Source of the DNA: Dialister sp. UBA6422
Lineage (GTDB): Bacteria > Bacillota > Negativicutes > Veillonellales > Dialisteraceae
Assembly: GCA_002439665.1 (NCBI GenBank)
Contig: DJPC01000003.1
Coordinates: forward strand, 1-26,966
Length of the DNA: 26,966 nt
Direction of reading: 5' to 3'
Position numbers and translations under genes: made by a program. The notes under the pieces were generated by a model. The model was not told where the DNA came from, searched no databases, and was given only the letters and a program-made list of their open reading frames with translations. This document shows positions 1-7,617 of this stretch, one piece after another. Within the stretch, counting starts at the first letter, position 1, and each line of letters opens with the position of its first letter.

Positions 1-38
1 GCACAGTTTGGTAAATAATTTGCCACTAGGCTAAATAA

Positions 39-77
39 AAGAACTCTGATGAGAAAACTCGTCAGGGTTCTTTTTTA
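39..77 (+). terminator. Rho-independent terminator of an upstream gene
   Basis: A 15-bp stem (39-53 with 58-72, two G-T pairs) has an AAAA loop and is followed by a T-run at 71-77. It lies before any gene in the window, so it probably ends a + strand gene lying left of the window. Confidence 0.85.
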
Positions 78-204
78 TTGCATGCGTTATATGAAGTGTC
101 TCATGATGGTGGCGGCGTACCATCCATAAAATGCTCCTTTGATTTCATCATACCCTGTATCCCATACCATCCTTCATGATTCATTTCTTCAAATCATATT
201 TCCT

Positions 205-233
205 TTGCCAAAAAAGTCACTGTGCATTATAAT
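205..233 (+). promoter_or_regulatory. Sigma-70-type promoter
   Basis: TTGCCA at 205-210 and TATAAT at 228-233 are separated by exactly 17 bp. The predicted transcript starts near 240. This rules out the GTG at 222 as a start codon and supports the ATG at 273 for the following gene. Confidence 0.75.
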
Positions 234-272
234 AAATATGTATGTGATTTTCCTATCGAGGATGGTGTAAAT

Positions 273-593
273 ATGGATAGTATGCAGCTTATTGATTTGT
301 CTGACGTCAAAGACTTCAGTGCCGCTCGTTTTTTGATTTATTGGCTGGTGGCTTCTATTGTGGCTGTACTGGTGGCCTATAGCATTGGTGCAGAAAATAA
401 ATTGAAATGGTTTAAACAGAGAAAAAATAATGGATTTATGGTACGTCGTGGGCCGTTGGGAAACTTCAGTTTGTTAGGTGTACCAAGAACAAAAGAAGGA
501 TTTGCCATTACGGCTGGCATTTTTATTGTAGCTGGTATTATTTGGGCTATTTTAATATTTGTCATTTTGCCAATTTTCGGTTATAATTTCTAA
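273..593 (+). CDS. Small two-TM membrane protein of unknown function
   Basis: The protein has 106 residues with two hydrophobic segments, roughly residues 19-39 and 77-103. The loop between them is basic and glycine-rich (around KWFKQRKNN and VRRGPLGNF). I do not recognise a family. The reading frame stays open back to a GTG at 222, but that codon lies inside the predicted promoter. The ATG at 273 has GAGGA at 258-262 and is the better start. The gene has its own promoter and terminator, so it forms a single-gene unit. It sits upstream of an OadB-type sodium pump subunit and a one-TM protein, so an accessory membrane role there is possible. That is only an inference from position. Confidence 0.75.
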   Translation: MDSMQLIDLSDVKDFSAARFLIYWLVASIVAVLVAYSIGAENKLKWFKQRKNNGFMVRRGPLGNFSLLGVPRTKEGFAITAGIFIVAGIIWAILIFVILPIFGYNF

Positions 594-651
594 TATACAC
601 AATAGCATAAGATGTTTCCTGCGTATGGCACGGGGGTAGGAAATAGAAAGC

Positions 652-690
652 AAGAGACCTGGCATGGTAAAATGTCAGGTCTCTTTTTTT
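652..690 (+). terminator. Rho-independent terminator
   Basis: The stem pairs 652-665 with 672-685 (14 bp, one G-T pair) around a six-base loop. A T-run follows to 690. It closes the two-TM protein unit. Confidence 0.9.
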
Positions 691-1077
691 ATAATAGAAT
701 TGATTAAGCTATTTCATGATAGGAATAAGGCAGGTGAAACGAGTGAGAATTTAGAAGTTAAAGATAAGAAGTGGAAGAAGGGGGAGACATTTTGAAAGTG
801 CCCCGATATCCATGACATATTGAGGTGGTGGCTCGATCATTCATACGCTAGGTATCTAAAGAATATAGGCAGTGAAATTTTGATATTTACATGCATAGAA
901 ATAGGGGTTATTGTGCCAGTTCTTGTGTGCACACTGTTGTTGGTTGCTGGTTGTTTCGCACCAGCCACACTTCTTACCTGCTTTTATTCTAGTTGCAATT
1001 TGAATGAACGAGCAGCTGCTCACATAGAAATTATAAAGGGCCATTCCTAACTTTTGGTTATTGGATTTTTGTTAAGT
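691..1077. other. Gene-free intergenic region
   Basis: I see no convincing gene in this stretch. An open frame at 820-1050 starts with TTG, has no ribosome binding site and encodes a sequence resembling no family I know. The left half is purine-rich (about 745-790). There is a short hairpin with GCTGGT/ACCAGC arms near 945-970 and a 12-bp palindrome GAGCAGCTGCTC near 1010. The oadB promoter must lie here, but I found no clear -35/-10 pair. Confidence 0.5.
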
Positions 1078-1090
1078 AAAGGAGAAATGT

Positions 1091-2242
1091 ATGGACAATT
1101 GGGAAAAAGTATTAGAAGAGCTTTTTACCGGTGTGATGGGCATGTCAGATCCTACGATATGGATCATGTTTATCATTGGCGGGATTTTGATCTGGCTAGG
1201 GGTTAAGAAAGATTATGAACCCATGCTTCTTTTCCCTATGGGGGTCGGTTGCATCTTAGCGAATATTCCAGGTCATTTCGCGGTTATGCCTACCGGTGGC
1301 GGAGAACCTGGCTTTTTGACCGTGCTTTACGAAGCAGGCATTGCCAATGAATTATTTCCAGTATTGATCTTTATTGCTGTAGGGGCTATGTGTGATTTCA
1401 CTCCACTCATTCGAGCTCCCTATGTGATGCTCTTTGCGGCAGCTGCTCATTTTGGTATCTTTGCTGCTACTATTTTAGCCGCTATGGTGGGATTTCCTTT
1501 CAATGAAGCGGCTTCTATTGGTATCATCGGTGCTGCTGATGGACCTACCACTATTTTTGTGGCTCAAAAATTTGCGACCAATTTGCTAGCTCCCTTGACG
1601 GTCACTGCGTTCTGCTACATGTCTTTGGTCCCCATTATTCAGCCACCTATTATAAAACTTTTAACCACCAAAGCAGAACGGCGCATTCGTATGCCTTATC
1701 ATGAAGAAAAACCAGTTTCTTGGACTGCAAAATTCCTGTTTCCTTTCATGGTTGTTCTTTTTGCTGGTATCCTGGCACCGATTTCTGTACCTCTTATCGG
1801 TGCGCTCATGTTTGGTAATATGCTCAAAGTGTCTGGTGTTTGTGATTCTCTCTCTAACGCAGCACAGAATGAATTGTCCAACTTGGTCACCCTGTTCTTG
1901 GGGATTACGGTGGGAGCTACCATGACAGCCGAAAATATTCTGACTTTGGATGTATTGAAGATTTTGGCATTGGGTGCCGTGGCCTTCATCTTTGATACGG
2001 TAGGGGGCGTTCTTTTTGCTAAATTCGTGAATATTTTCTTGAAGAAAAAAGTCAATCCTATGATCGGTGCTTGCGGTATCTCTGCTTTCCCTATGTCTGG
2101 ACGTGTTATTGCAAAAATGGCACTGAAAGAAGACAATACAAATTACATCATCCAACATGCTATGGGTGTCAATGTAGCAGGCCAGGTGGCATCTGTGGTC
2201 GCTGGCGGTCTGGTATTGGCCTTGATTCCAGTGCTGATGTAA
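1091..2242 (+). CDS. Na+-translocating decarboxylase beta subunit (OadB/MmdB/GcdB family)
   Basis: This 383-residue polytopic inner-membrane protein belongs to the biotin-dependent sodium-pump decarboxylase beta subunits. These couple decarboxylation of carboxybiotin to Na+ export. The family signature GAADGPTTIF is at 148-156, with the equivalent of the essential membrane Asp at D150. The C-terminal set known from Klebsiella OadB mutants is also present: N322 and G326 (NPMIGACG), S331 and R338 (SAFPMSGR) and N361 (GVNVAGQ). The protein therefore looks functional. The ATG at 1091 is preceded by AAGGAG. No carboxyltransferase, biotin carrier or classical gamma subunit is adjacent, so the substrate (oxaloacetate, methylmalonyl-CoA, glutaconyl-CoA or malonate) cannot be read from context. 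It is followed by an intergenic repeat and a 39-residue one-TM gene. Confidence 0.93.
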   Translation: MDNWEKVLEELFTGVMGMSDPTIWIMFIIGGILIWLGVKKDYEPMLLFPMGVGCILANIPGHFAVMPTGGGEPGFLTVLYEAGIANELFPVLIFIAVGAMCDFTPLIRAPYVMLFAAAAHFGIFAATILAAMVGFPFNEAASIGIIGAADGPTTIFVAQKFATNLLAPLTVTAFCYMSLVPIIQPPIIKLLTTKAERRIRMPYHEEKPVSWTAKFLFPFMVVLFAGILAPISVPLIGALMFGNMLKVSGVCDSLSNAAQNELSNLVTLFLGITVGATMTAENILTLDVLKILALGAVAFIFDTVGGVLFAKFVNIFLKKKVNPMIGACGISAFPMSGRVIAKMALKEDNTNYIIQHAMGVNVAGQVASVVAGGLVLALIPVLM

Positions 2243-2288
2243 CTGATTGCAATTGAAAATTTGAGTTAGTAGGTGTGATTGGGCTAGT

Positions 2289-2417
2289 GGTTATAGGTTA
2301 CTCAGGTTGCTAAAGTTTCTCAGGTTTGTCGAATGAGATGATACGGCGAGCATTCATTATCTCCTACGAAGAACCTGAGTAACCTAAGAAACCTGAATGA
2401 CCTGAGAAACTTTTAGC
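2289..2417. repeat. Inverted intergenic repeat with slippable iterated arms
   Basis: The left arm (2289-2326) is built of 8-10-base units of the type GGTTACTCA and GGTTGCTAAA. The right arm (2371-2417) has the complementary AACCTGAGT-like units. Two perfect or near-perfect pairings exist: 2296-2308 with 2372-2384, and 2309-2325 with 2400-2417 (one bulge). They are not nested, so the two pairings are mutually exclusive. The centre contains CGGCGAGCAT at 2344-2353, also seen in the repeat at 9539-9750. It lies between oadB and the small one-TM gene. Confidence 0.7.
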
Positions 2418-2431
2418 GAAGGAGAAATAAA

Positions 2432-2551
2432 ATGACAAGTGTAGATTCGGCAGTCATGCTGACGGTGATCGCTTATCCTATGGTTTTCGTAGTGATGGCG
2501 GTATTTGTGGGACTTACCTATCTTTTGGATAAGGTATTTCCTGGAAAATAA
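2432..2551 (+). CDS. Tiny one-TM protein, possible OadG/MmdE-like small subunit
   Basis: This gene encodes only 39 residues. It has an N-terminal polar stretch (MTSVDSAV) followed by one hydrophobic helix (about 9-32) and a short charged tail ending LDKVFPGK. The AAGGAG at 2419-2424 sits eight bases from the ATG, which is a strong initiation site. Sodium-pump decarboxylases contain small single-TM subunits: OadG in enterics, and the short epsilon subunit of Veillonella methylmalonyl-CoA decarboxylase. Size, topology and position after oadB suggest the same role here. There is no residue-level signature to prove it, and it lacks the long C-terminal part of OadG. Confidence 0.7.
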   Translation: MTSVDSAVMLTVIAYPMVFVVMAVFVGLTYLLDKVFPGK

Positions 2552-2557
2552 GGATTG

Positions 2558-2626
2558 GTAGCTTAGGGATTAGAAGAAAGTGGATGAATTTCCTGCTCCC
2601 CAATTCCCAATCCCTAGCTACTTTTT
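2558..2626 (+). terminator. Terminator-like hairpin with long loop
   Basis: GTAGCTTAGGGATT (2558-2571) pairs with AATCCCTAGCTAC (2609-2621) with one bulge, and TTTTT follows at 2622-2626. The 37-base interior is partly self-complementary. It ends the small-subunit gene and resembles the arm-only intergenic inverted elements of this window. Confidence 0.7.
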
Positions 2627-2689
2627 ATGGATTGCGATATAATAAGAAAGCAATACATTGAAAATCATTCTCTAATAGGAGGCTCTTGT

Positions 2690-4063
2690 ATGAAAGAAAC
2701 ATATAGCAGAACGAAATCTGTTTGGCAGCGTATGAACGATGCGGAACGGAAAGAAGTGATGGTCTATGGTGAACGGTACAAAGCTTTTTTGGATACCGCA
2801 CGTACAGAACGTCTGGCTACTACTGAAATTATTCGCCAGGCAGAAGAACATGGATTTAAACCCGTATATTCTATGGATTCTTTGAAACCGGGAGATAAAG
2901 TATATTGGAATCAGAAAGGGAAGTCTGTCATCCTGGCTGTTATTGGGGAAGAACCGGTACATGAAGGAATCAAAATCGTTGGTTCCCATATTGATTCTCC
3001 TAGATTGGATCTCAAAGCCAATCCAGTGCACGAACAGGATGGTATCGTATATTTCCGTACCCATTACTATGGGGGCATTAAGAAATACCAGTGGACTTGC
3101 ATTCCTTTGGCACTCATCGGTGTTATTTATACCAAAGATGGCAAGAAAGTAGAAATCAATGTGGGTCTCAAAGATGACGATCCGATTTTCTATGTTTCTG
3201 ACCTGCTTATCCATATGGCACAGGATCAGATGAAGAAAACTTTGGCAGAAGGCATCACTGGCGAACAGCTCCAGGCTATTGCTGGCACCAATGCAGAAGA
3301 CAAGTTGAAGCCAAAAGAAGTTTTCATGCAAATGCTGAAGGAAAAATACGGCATTGAAGAAGAAGATTTTGCTACGGCAGAATTGGAATTGGTACCATCT
3401 ACTAAGAGCCGTGATGTCGGATTTGACCGTTCCCTTATTGCTTCTTATGGTCAGGATGATAGAGTATGCTCCTATGCCAACTTGGAAGCAATCCTCCATG
3501 CCAAACCAGGTGTGAAAACCCAGGCAGCCCTTCTTACAGATAAGGAAGAAATCGGTTCCTATGGTAATACAGGAATGGAATCTTCTTACTTTGTTAAATT
3601 TGTGATGAAACTTTTGGCACTGCAGGGCCAGAACACACTGCTTGATTTTTATGAAACCATGGAAAATAGTGAAATGCTTTCTGCAGATGTTAATTCTTGC
3701 CTGGATCCTATGTTTGCTGAAGTATCTGAAAAAGACAATGCTTCTTTCTTGGGCTATGGCATTAATCTCACTAAGTACGGTGGTGCTCGTGGTAAAGCTG
3801 GCAGCAACGATGCCAATGCAGAATTTCTGCAGAAAATCCGTACGATTTTCAATGAAGCCGGTGTTTGCTGGCAGATTGGTGAACTAGGTAAAGTCGACCA
3901 GGGTGGCGGCGGAACCATCGCTTTCATGATGGCTGACTGGGGTGCTGAAGTCGTAGACTGCGGCACAGCCATGCTTTCCATGCATGCTCCCTATGATTTA
4001 CTTTCCAAAGCCGATGCTTATGAAACCTACCTGGCATACAAAGCCTTCTTTGAAAGTAAATAA
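2690..4063 (+). CDS. M18 family aminopeptidase
   Basis: This is a 457-residue cytoplasmic zinc aminopeptidase (aspartyl aminopeptidase/aminopeptidase I family) that trims N-terminal residues from peptides. Co-catalytic metal ligands appear in the expected order: H100 and D102 in GSHIDSPRLDLK, D256/D257 in YGQDDRV, E286/E287 in TDKEEIGSYG, D333 in SADVNS and H432 in SMHAPYDL. Length is normal for the family. The frame is open from 2627, but the ATG at 2690 carries AGGAGG at 2677-2682, and a TATAAT at 2638-2643 would lie inside the longer version. It is a monocistronic unit between a terminator-like hairpin and the terminator at 4080. Which N-terminal residue is preferred cannot be told from sequence. 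Confidence 0.93.
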   Translation: MKETYSRTKSVWQRMNDAERKEVMVYGERYKAFLDTARTERLATTEIIRQAEEHGFKPVYSMDSLKPGDKVYWNQKGKSVILAVIGEEPVHEGIKIVGSHIDSPRLDLKANPVHEQDGIVYFRTHYYGGIKKYQWTCIPLALIGVIYTKDGKKVEINVGLKDDDPIFYVSDLLIHMAQDQMKKTLAEGITGEQLQAIAGTNAEDKLKPKEVFMQMLKEKYGIEEEDFATAELELVPSTKSRDVGFDRSLIASYGQDDRVCSYANLEAILHAKPGVKTQAALLTDKEEIGSYGNTGMESSYFVKFVMKLLALQGQNTLLDFYETMENSEMLSADVNSCLDPMFAEVSEKDNASFLGYGINLTKYGGARGKAGSNDANAEFLQKIRTIFNEAGVCWQIGELGKVDQGGGGTIAFMMADWGAEVVDCGTAMLSMHAPYDLLSKADAYETYLAYKAFFESK

Positions 4064-4079
4064 GTAGAATGACTGAAAA

Positions 4080-4133
4080 AAGATGACCCGTGACTCGCAA
4101 TACTATGCAAGCCACGAGTCATCTTTTTATTTT
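4080..4133 (+). terminator. Rho-independent terminator
   Basis: The stem pairs 4080-4094 with 4111-4125 (two mismatches) and is followed by a T-rich tail, TTTTTATTTT. It closes the M18 aminopeptidase gene. Confidence 0.85.
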
Positions 4134-4246
4134 GCCATCATTTAGTAGATACGATCATACATCATTTACATTGTAAAGATGTGAGATTCAGTAGTTGGTG
4201 GGGATTCAAATAATGAACAACCATTTACTAGTCATCTATCTATTCC

Positions 4247-4274
4247 TTGTGATATGATAAGCATGAAATATATT
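4247..4274 (+). promoter_or_regulatory. Possible promoter
   Basis: TTGTGA (4247-4252) and TATATT (4269-4274) are separated by 16 bp, upstream of the gene at 4301. Both boxes deviate from consensus, so this is a tentative call. Confidence 0.4.
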
Positions 4275-4300
4275 TTACATCTCATGAAGGAGGGACTGCC

Positions 4301-4885
4301 ATGGATGATTCCAATACACTTTATATTGTATCTCGTAGAACCGATACAGCATTTGCTAATCAGATATGGCAGGACATATGTAAGCTGCAAAAGGATTATG
4401 GAAGAAGTGCTATTCCGCTCATCGTTTTGAGCGAAGAACAGTGGATGGTGCAGAAAGAGGCGCTGGGGGATGCCAATGTACTCTTTATTGGTCCTATCCA
4501 ACTTATGGAAGAATTATGGGACCATATGACGGTGCAGTTTGAAAAATATGGAGTCCGTTATGGTTGGAGGGGAAATCATGCTTGTCTTCTGGTCAATACC
4601 CGGGCACTCCGGCGGAAAGCAGATTATCAAGCCTTTTGGGAAGAATTGCAGAAATGGTGTCCCGTAGACCAAATGGTAAAGAAACCAAATACATTGCCGC
4701 CTTGGCAAATGATTGGTCTTCTTTGCGTCACTGTATTTGTCCCTTTTGGAAGCTTGCTGGCAGGCGGAAAGTTAATGAAAAATTGGTTTGATAATGAAAC
4801 TGCTGTCAAACGGCAGCAGTATCTCTATGGTCTTATGCATCTTTATCAGCATCATTTGGATGAGTTTATGAAAAGCGGGGATTAA
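4301..4885 (+). CDS. Unknown protein with C-terminal TM segment
   Basis: The protein has 194 residues. I do not recognise a family. The first ~130 residues look soluble and alpha/beta (for example YIVSRRTDTAFANQIW, IPLIVLSEEQW, VLFIGPIQLMEELW). One hydrophobic segment lies at about 137-157 (MIGLLCVTVFVPFGSLLAGG). A short basic and His-rich C-terminal tail follows. There is no signal peptide, which suggests a cytoplasmic domain anchored near its C-terminus. The ATG at 4301 has AAGGAGG eight bases upstream. The next gene has its own extended -10 promoter, so this is probably a single-gene unit. Confidence 0.8.
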   Translation: MDDSNTLYIVSRRTDTAFANQIWQDICKLQKDYGRSAIPLIVLSEEQWMVQKEALGDANVLFIGPIQLMEELWDHMTVQFEKYGVRYGWRGNHACLLVNTRALRRKADYQAFWEELQKWCPVDQMVKKPNTLPPWQMIGLLCVTVFVPFGSLLAGGKLMKNWFDNETAVKRQQYLYGLMHLYQHHLDEFMKSGD

Positions 4886-4945
4886 GATAGACCATTGCTA
4901 TACCCGGTCTTTAGCGACGATGCCTAGTCACTTTTCCTTTTTTTA

Positions 4946-4954
4946 TGATATAAT
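4946..4954 (+). promoter_or_regulatory. Extended -10 promoter
   Basis: TGATATAAT (TGn plus TATAAT) lies 33 bases before the ATG at 4988. No good -35 box is visible, which is common for extended -10 promoters. Confidence 0.6.
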
Positions 4955-4987
4955 GCCGAAAGAGAGTTTTTTTGAAAGGAGATTATT

Positions 4988-5242
4988 ATGCAGACTTATG
5001 AGTTCACACCAGCCGGTGTATGCGCTAGAAAAATTACGTTTGCTTTAGAAGATGGAAAGATCCATGACCTGGCTTTTCAGGGAGGATGCCCAGGCAATCT
5101 GAAGGCGATCGGTAAACTTTTGGAAGGTAAAGATGCCAAAGAAGCAGCAGATATTCTTATGGGAAATACTTGCCGTGGAAAAGAAACATCCTGCGCTGAC
5201 CAGCTGGCCAAAGCACTATTAAAGGCATTGGATCACGAATAA
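4988..5242 (+). CDS. TSCPD domain-containing protein (TIGR03905-like)
   Basis: This 84-residue protein resembles the stand-alone TSCPD domain, a cysteine-containing module also found at the C-terminus of adenosylcobalamin-dependent ribonucleotide reductases. Landmarks are C12 (AGVCARKI), C33 in GGCPGNL, C59 in GNTCRG and C66 in TSCADQLAKAL, the diagnostic motif with Ala in place of the usual Pro. The role of the free-standing protein is not known to me. The cysteines suggest metal binding or redox transfer, which is inference. AAGGAG at 4976-4981 precedes the ATG. The stop is followed by an AT-rich stretch with a long-loop inverted repeat (TTCTGAAGA near 5253 and TCTTCAGAA near 5313) that might terminate transcription. 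Confidence 0.88.
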   Translation: MQTYEFTPAGVCARKITFALEDGKIHDLAFQGGCPGNLKAIGKLLEGKDAKEAADILMGNTCRGKETSCADQLAKALLKALDHE

Positions 5243-5325
5243 AAAAGGGATTCTTCTGAAGAGATGCCCTATCACTAGAAGGTGATTATGGAACTTTACC
5301 GATTCTTCAGAATTAAAAAATGTAT

Positions 5326-5354
5326 TTGCATTTTCTAAGCCATTGTGCTACAGT
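5326..5354 (+). promoter_or_regulatory. Promoter of the leuCDB T-box transcript
   Basis: TTGCAT at 5326-5331 and TACAGT at 5349-5354 are spaced 17 bp. The predicted start near 5361 is just before stem I of the T-box leader. Confidence 0.65.
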
Positions 5355-5360
5355 ATTTTT

Positions 5361-5596
5361 ATATTCAAAGAAAGACAATGATAGGAAATAGTAGAGATAT
5401 GGATTTCATCTAGAGAGCCATTGGATGGTGGAAAATGGCAGAAGCATATCATCGAACTCGTCCTTGAGTTGCAGGCTGAACCAAGTAGGCTGCGCCGGAC
5501 ACTGACCGTTATCAGACAGAGTGCATATTTCTTAGAAATATGAATGAGAGTGGTACCGCGAATCCTTCGTCTCTTACGAGACGGAGGATTTTTTTG
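5361..5596 (+). promoter_or_regulatory. T-box leader, leucine specifier (CUC)
   Basis: The T-box sequence AGAGTGGTACCGCG is at 5547-5560. It is directly followed by a terminator: stem 5561-5573 with 5578-5590, TTAC loop and T-run to 5595. Upstream, stem I has an AGTAGA motif near 5391, a pairing of GATATG (5396-5401) with CATATC (5445-5450), and an apical GCCATT/AATGGC hairpin. In the expected position after GAA is CTC at 5457-5459, followed by a purine, which reads as a leucine specifier codon. Uncharged tRNA-Leu(GAG) should stabilise the antiterminator and switch on leuC, leuD and probably leuB. Confidence 0.93.
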
Positions 5597-5655
5597 TTAG
5601 TAAGCCGTAAACAGTTAACTGTGAAATGTTTACTAAAAGTAGGAGGTTACATCAC

Positions 5656-6915
5656 ATGGGGATGACAATGACACAGAAGATCCTGGCCAAACATGCCGGT
5701 GTTGATTCTGTGAAAGCAGGAGATCTGATTAACTGCAAACTGGATTTAGTAATGGCCAATGATATCACAGCGCCGCCTTCCATTGCAGAATTTAAAAGAG
5801 TAGGCGTGCCTGTTTTTGACAAGAACAAGATTGTACTTGTTCCAGACCATTTCCAACCAGCCAAGGATATTAAGTCTGCAGGTCTTGCTAAAATCGTTCG
5901 TGATTTTGCTAGAGAAAATGGTATTGTCAATTACTTTGAACAGGGCCGTGTGGGTATCGAGCATGCACTGCTTCCAGAAAAAGGCCTGGTAGGACCTGGC
6001 ATGGTCACTATCGGTGCAGATTCACATACTTGCACCTACGGGGCACTGGGCGGATTTTCTACCGGTGTAGGTTCCACCGATTTGGGCGTGGCTATGGCTA
6101 CTGGGGAAGCTTGGTTCAAAGTGCCAGATGCGATCAAAGTTAACTTGGTAGGCAATAAAGCAGAAGACATCACTGGTAAAGATGTCATCCTTACTTTGAT
6201 TGGCATGATTGGTGTAGATGGTGCATTGTACCAGTCCTTGGAATTTACCGGCGATGGAGTGCATTCCCTCTCTATGACAGACCGTTTTACCATTGCCAAT
6301 ATGGCTATTGAAGCAGGAGCTAAGAATGGGATTTTCCCAGTAGATGAAAAGACAAAGACTTACATCGAAGGTCGTTTCAAAGGCCCGATGGATATTGTAG
6401 AAGCCGATGCAGATGCCCATTATGCTAGAGAAGTAACCATCGACCTTTCCAAGATGAAACCAGTGGTTTCCTTCCCTCACCTGCCAGAAAATACCAAAGA
6501 AGTAGGTACTTTTGGTGAAATCAAGATTGATCAGGTCGTTATCGGTTCCTGCACTAATGGTCGACTGGAAGACTTAGCCATTGCAGCTCGTATTTTTGAA
6601 GGACACAAAGTTCATCCTCATGTACGGTGCATTGTCATTCCGGCTACGCCGACCATTTATCTCCAGGCTATGCATGCGGGCTACATCGATACCTTTATCA
6701 ATGCAGGTTGCGCTGTATCGACTCCGACTTGTGGTCCTTGCCTGGGCGGTTATATGGGCATCCTGGCATCTGGCGAAAGATGCGTATCCACTACGAATAG
6801 AAACTTTATCGGTCGCATGGGGCCTACGGATTCTGAAATTTACCTGGCCGGTCCACAGGTAGCAGCAGCCAGTGCTATTTTAGGACGTATCGCCGTACCG
6901 AAGGAGGTCAAATAA
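5656..6915 (+). CDS. leuC: 3-isopropylmalate dehydratase large subunit
   Basis: This is the large subunit (419 residues) of isopropylmalate isomerase, which interconverts 2- and 3-isopropylmalate in leucine synthesis. It is the short archaeal/clostridial-type LeuC, not the ~465-residue enterobacterial type. The [4Fe-4S] ligands are visible: C299 in GSCTNGR, and C359 and C362 in TCGPCLGG. The substrate-site segment [13 protein letters not shown] is at 120-132. The frame is open from 5626, but AGGAGG at 5641-5646 positions the ATG at 5656, giving the family-typical [11 protein letters not shown] start. The gene lies directly behind the leucine T-box and one base before leuD. The AAGGAGG for leuD is inside its 3' end, which suggests translational coupling. 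Confidence 0.97.
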   Translation: MGMTMTQKILAKHAGVDSVKAGDLINCKLDLVMANDITAPPSIAEFKRVGVPVFDKNKIVLVPDHFQPAKDIKSAGLAKIVRDFARENGIVNYFEQGRVGIEHALLPEKGLVGPGMVTIGADSHTCTYGALGGFSTGVGSTDLGVAMATGEAWFKVPDAIKVNLVGNKAEDITGKDVILTLIGMIGVDGALYQSLEFTGDGVHSLSMTDRFTIANMAIEAGAKNGIFPVDEKTKTYIEGRFKGPMDIVEADADAHYAREVTIDLSKMKPVVSFPHLPENTKEVGTFGEIKIDQVVIGSCTNGRLEDLAIAARIFEGHKVHPHVRCIVIPATPTIYLQAMHAGYIDTFINAGCAVSTPTCGPCLGGYMGILASGERCVSTTNRNFIGRMGPTDSEIYLAGPQVAAASAILGRIAVPKEVK

Positions 6916-6916
6916 T

Positions 6917-7411
6917 ATGGCAGTTTTAGAAGGAAAAGTTTGGCGCTACGGCGACAATATCGATACAGACGTTATTATTCCAGCTAGATATCTCAATACC
7001 TTCGATCCGAAGGAATTGGCAAAACATTGTATGGTGGATATTGATCCCACCTTTGCTAAAGAAGTCAAAGCTGGCGACATCATGGTAGGAGGTAAGAACT
7101 TTGGTTGCGGTTCTTCTCGTGAACATGCACCGGTGGCTATCAAAGCCAGTGGTGTGCCAGTAGTCATCGCCTCTTCCTTTGCTCGTATTTTCTATCGAAA
7201 TGGCATTAACGTAGGACTTCCACTTCTGGAAATTGGGGATGATGTAGAAAAAATCCATGCAGGGGATCAGCTGAAAATTGATCTCACCACCGGAAAAATT
7301 GAAAACCTCACCACCGGAGACACCTTCCAGGCTCCGCCGCTTCCCGGATTCATCCAGGACATTGCCAAAGCAGGCGGACTAATTAACTATGTAAAGGCAA
7401 AGAAGCAGTAA
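6917..7411 (+). CDS. leuD: 3-isopropylmalate dehydratase small subunit
   Basis: This is the swivel-domain small subunit (164 residues) that completes the LeuCD heterodimer. Typical motifs are YGDNIDTDVIIPARYL near the N-terminus, GGKNFGCGSSREHAP (about 57-71) with the substrate-binding SSRE segment, and SFARIFYRNGINVGLP. Length matches the archaeal-type LeuD family that pairs with the short LeuC. It starts one base after the leuC stop. About 206 bp with an inverted repeat element separate it from leuB. Confidence 0.97.
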   Translation: MAVLEGKVWRYGDNIDTDVIIPARYLNTFDPKELAKHCMVDIDPTFAKEVKAGDIMVGGKNFGCGSSREHAPVAIKASGVPVVIASSFARIFYRNGINVGLPLLEIGDDVEKIHAGDQLKIDLTTGKIENLTTGDTFQAPPLPGFIQDIAKAGGLINYVKAKKQ

Positions 7412-7420
7412 ACTGCTTAC

Positions 7421-7573
7421 GGATTGGGATTAAGAGAGAAGTGAGAAATTAGGAGTGGTGGTGGCACACCCTTCATCAAGTGCCGCCAATATATTATTTA
7501 TATTTTCGGCGTTTTATCATTTTTATGCGTCCTACCTTCATTCTTCACTCCTTACTTCTCATTCCTCAATCTG
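7421..7573. repeat. Dispersed inverted intergenic element, copy A
   Basis: The left arm (7421-7459) consists of purine-rich words such as GAGAAGTGAG and AGGAGTGG. The right arm (7535-7573) contains their complements (CACTCCTTACTTCTCATTCC). Inside is a GC hairpin (GGCAC, 7463-7467, with GTGCC, 7480-7484), then GCCGCCAATA, an AT-rich core and CGGCG with a trailing TTTTAT. The right side reads TGCGTCC, as in the element at 24928-25494. The arm words and GCCGCCAATA recur in copy B (9539-9750). It sits between leuD and leuB and may act as a processing site or partial terminator within the operon. Confidence 0.75.
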
Positions 7574-7617
7574 ACTATGCAGGATTCAATAAAAAGTGAA
7601 ACATAAGGAGTCAATAC

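Noticed and set aside
222..272. GTG at 222 as start of the two-TM protein
   Set aside because: It lies inside the predicted promoter (TTGCCA-N17-TATAAT), upstream of the likely transcription start.
820..1050. 76-codon open frame upstream of oadB
   Set aside because: TTG start, no ribosome binding site, no recognisable family and low-complexity flanks. Best treated as intergenic.
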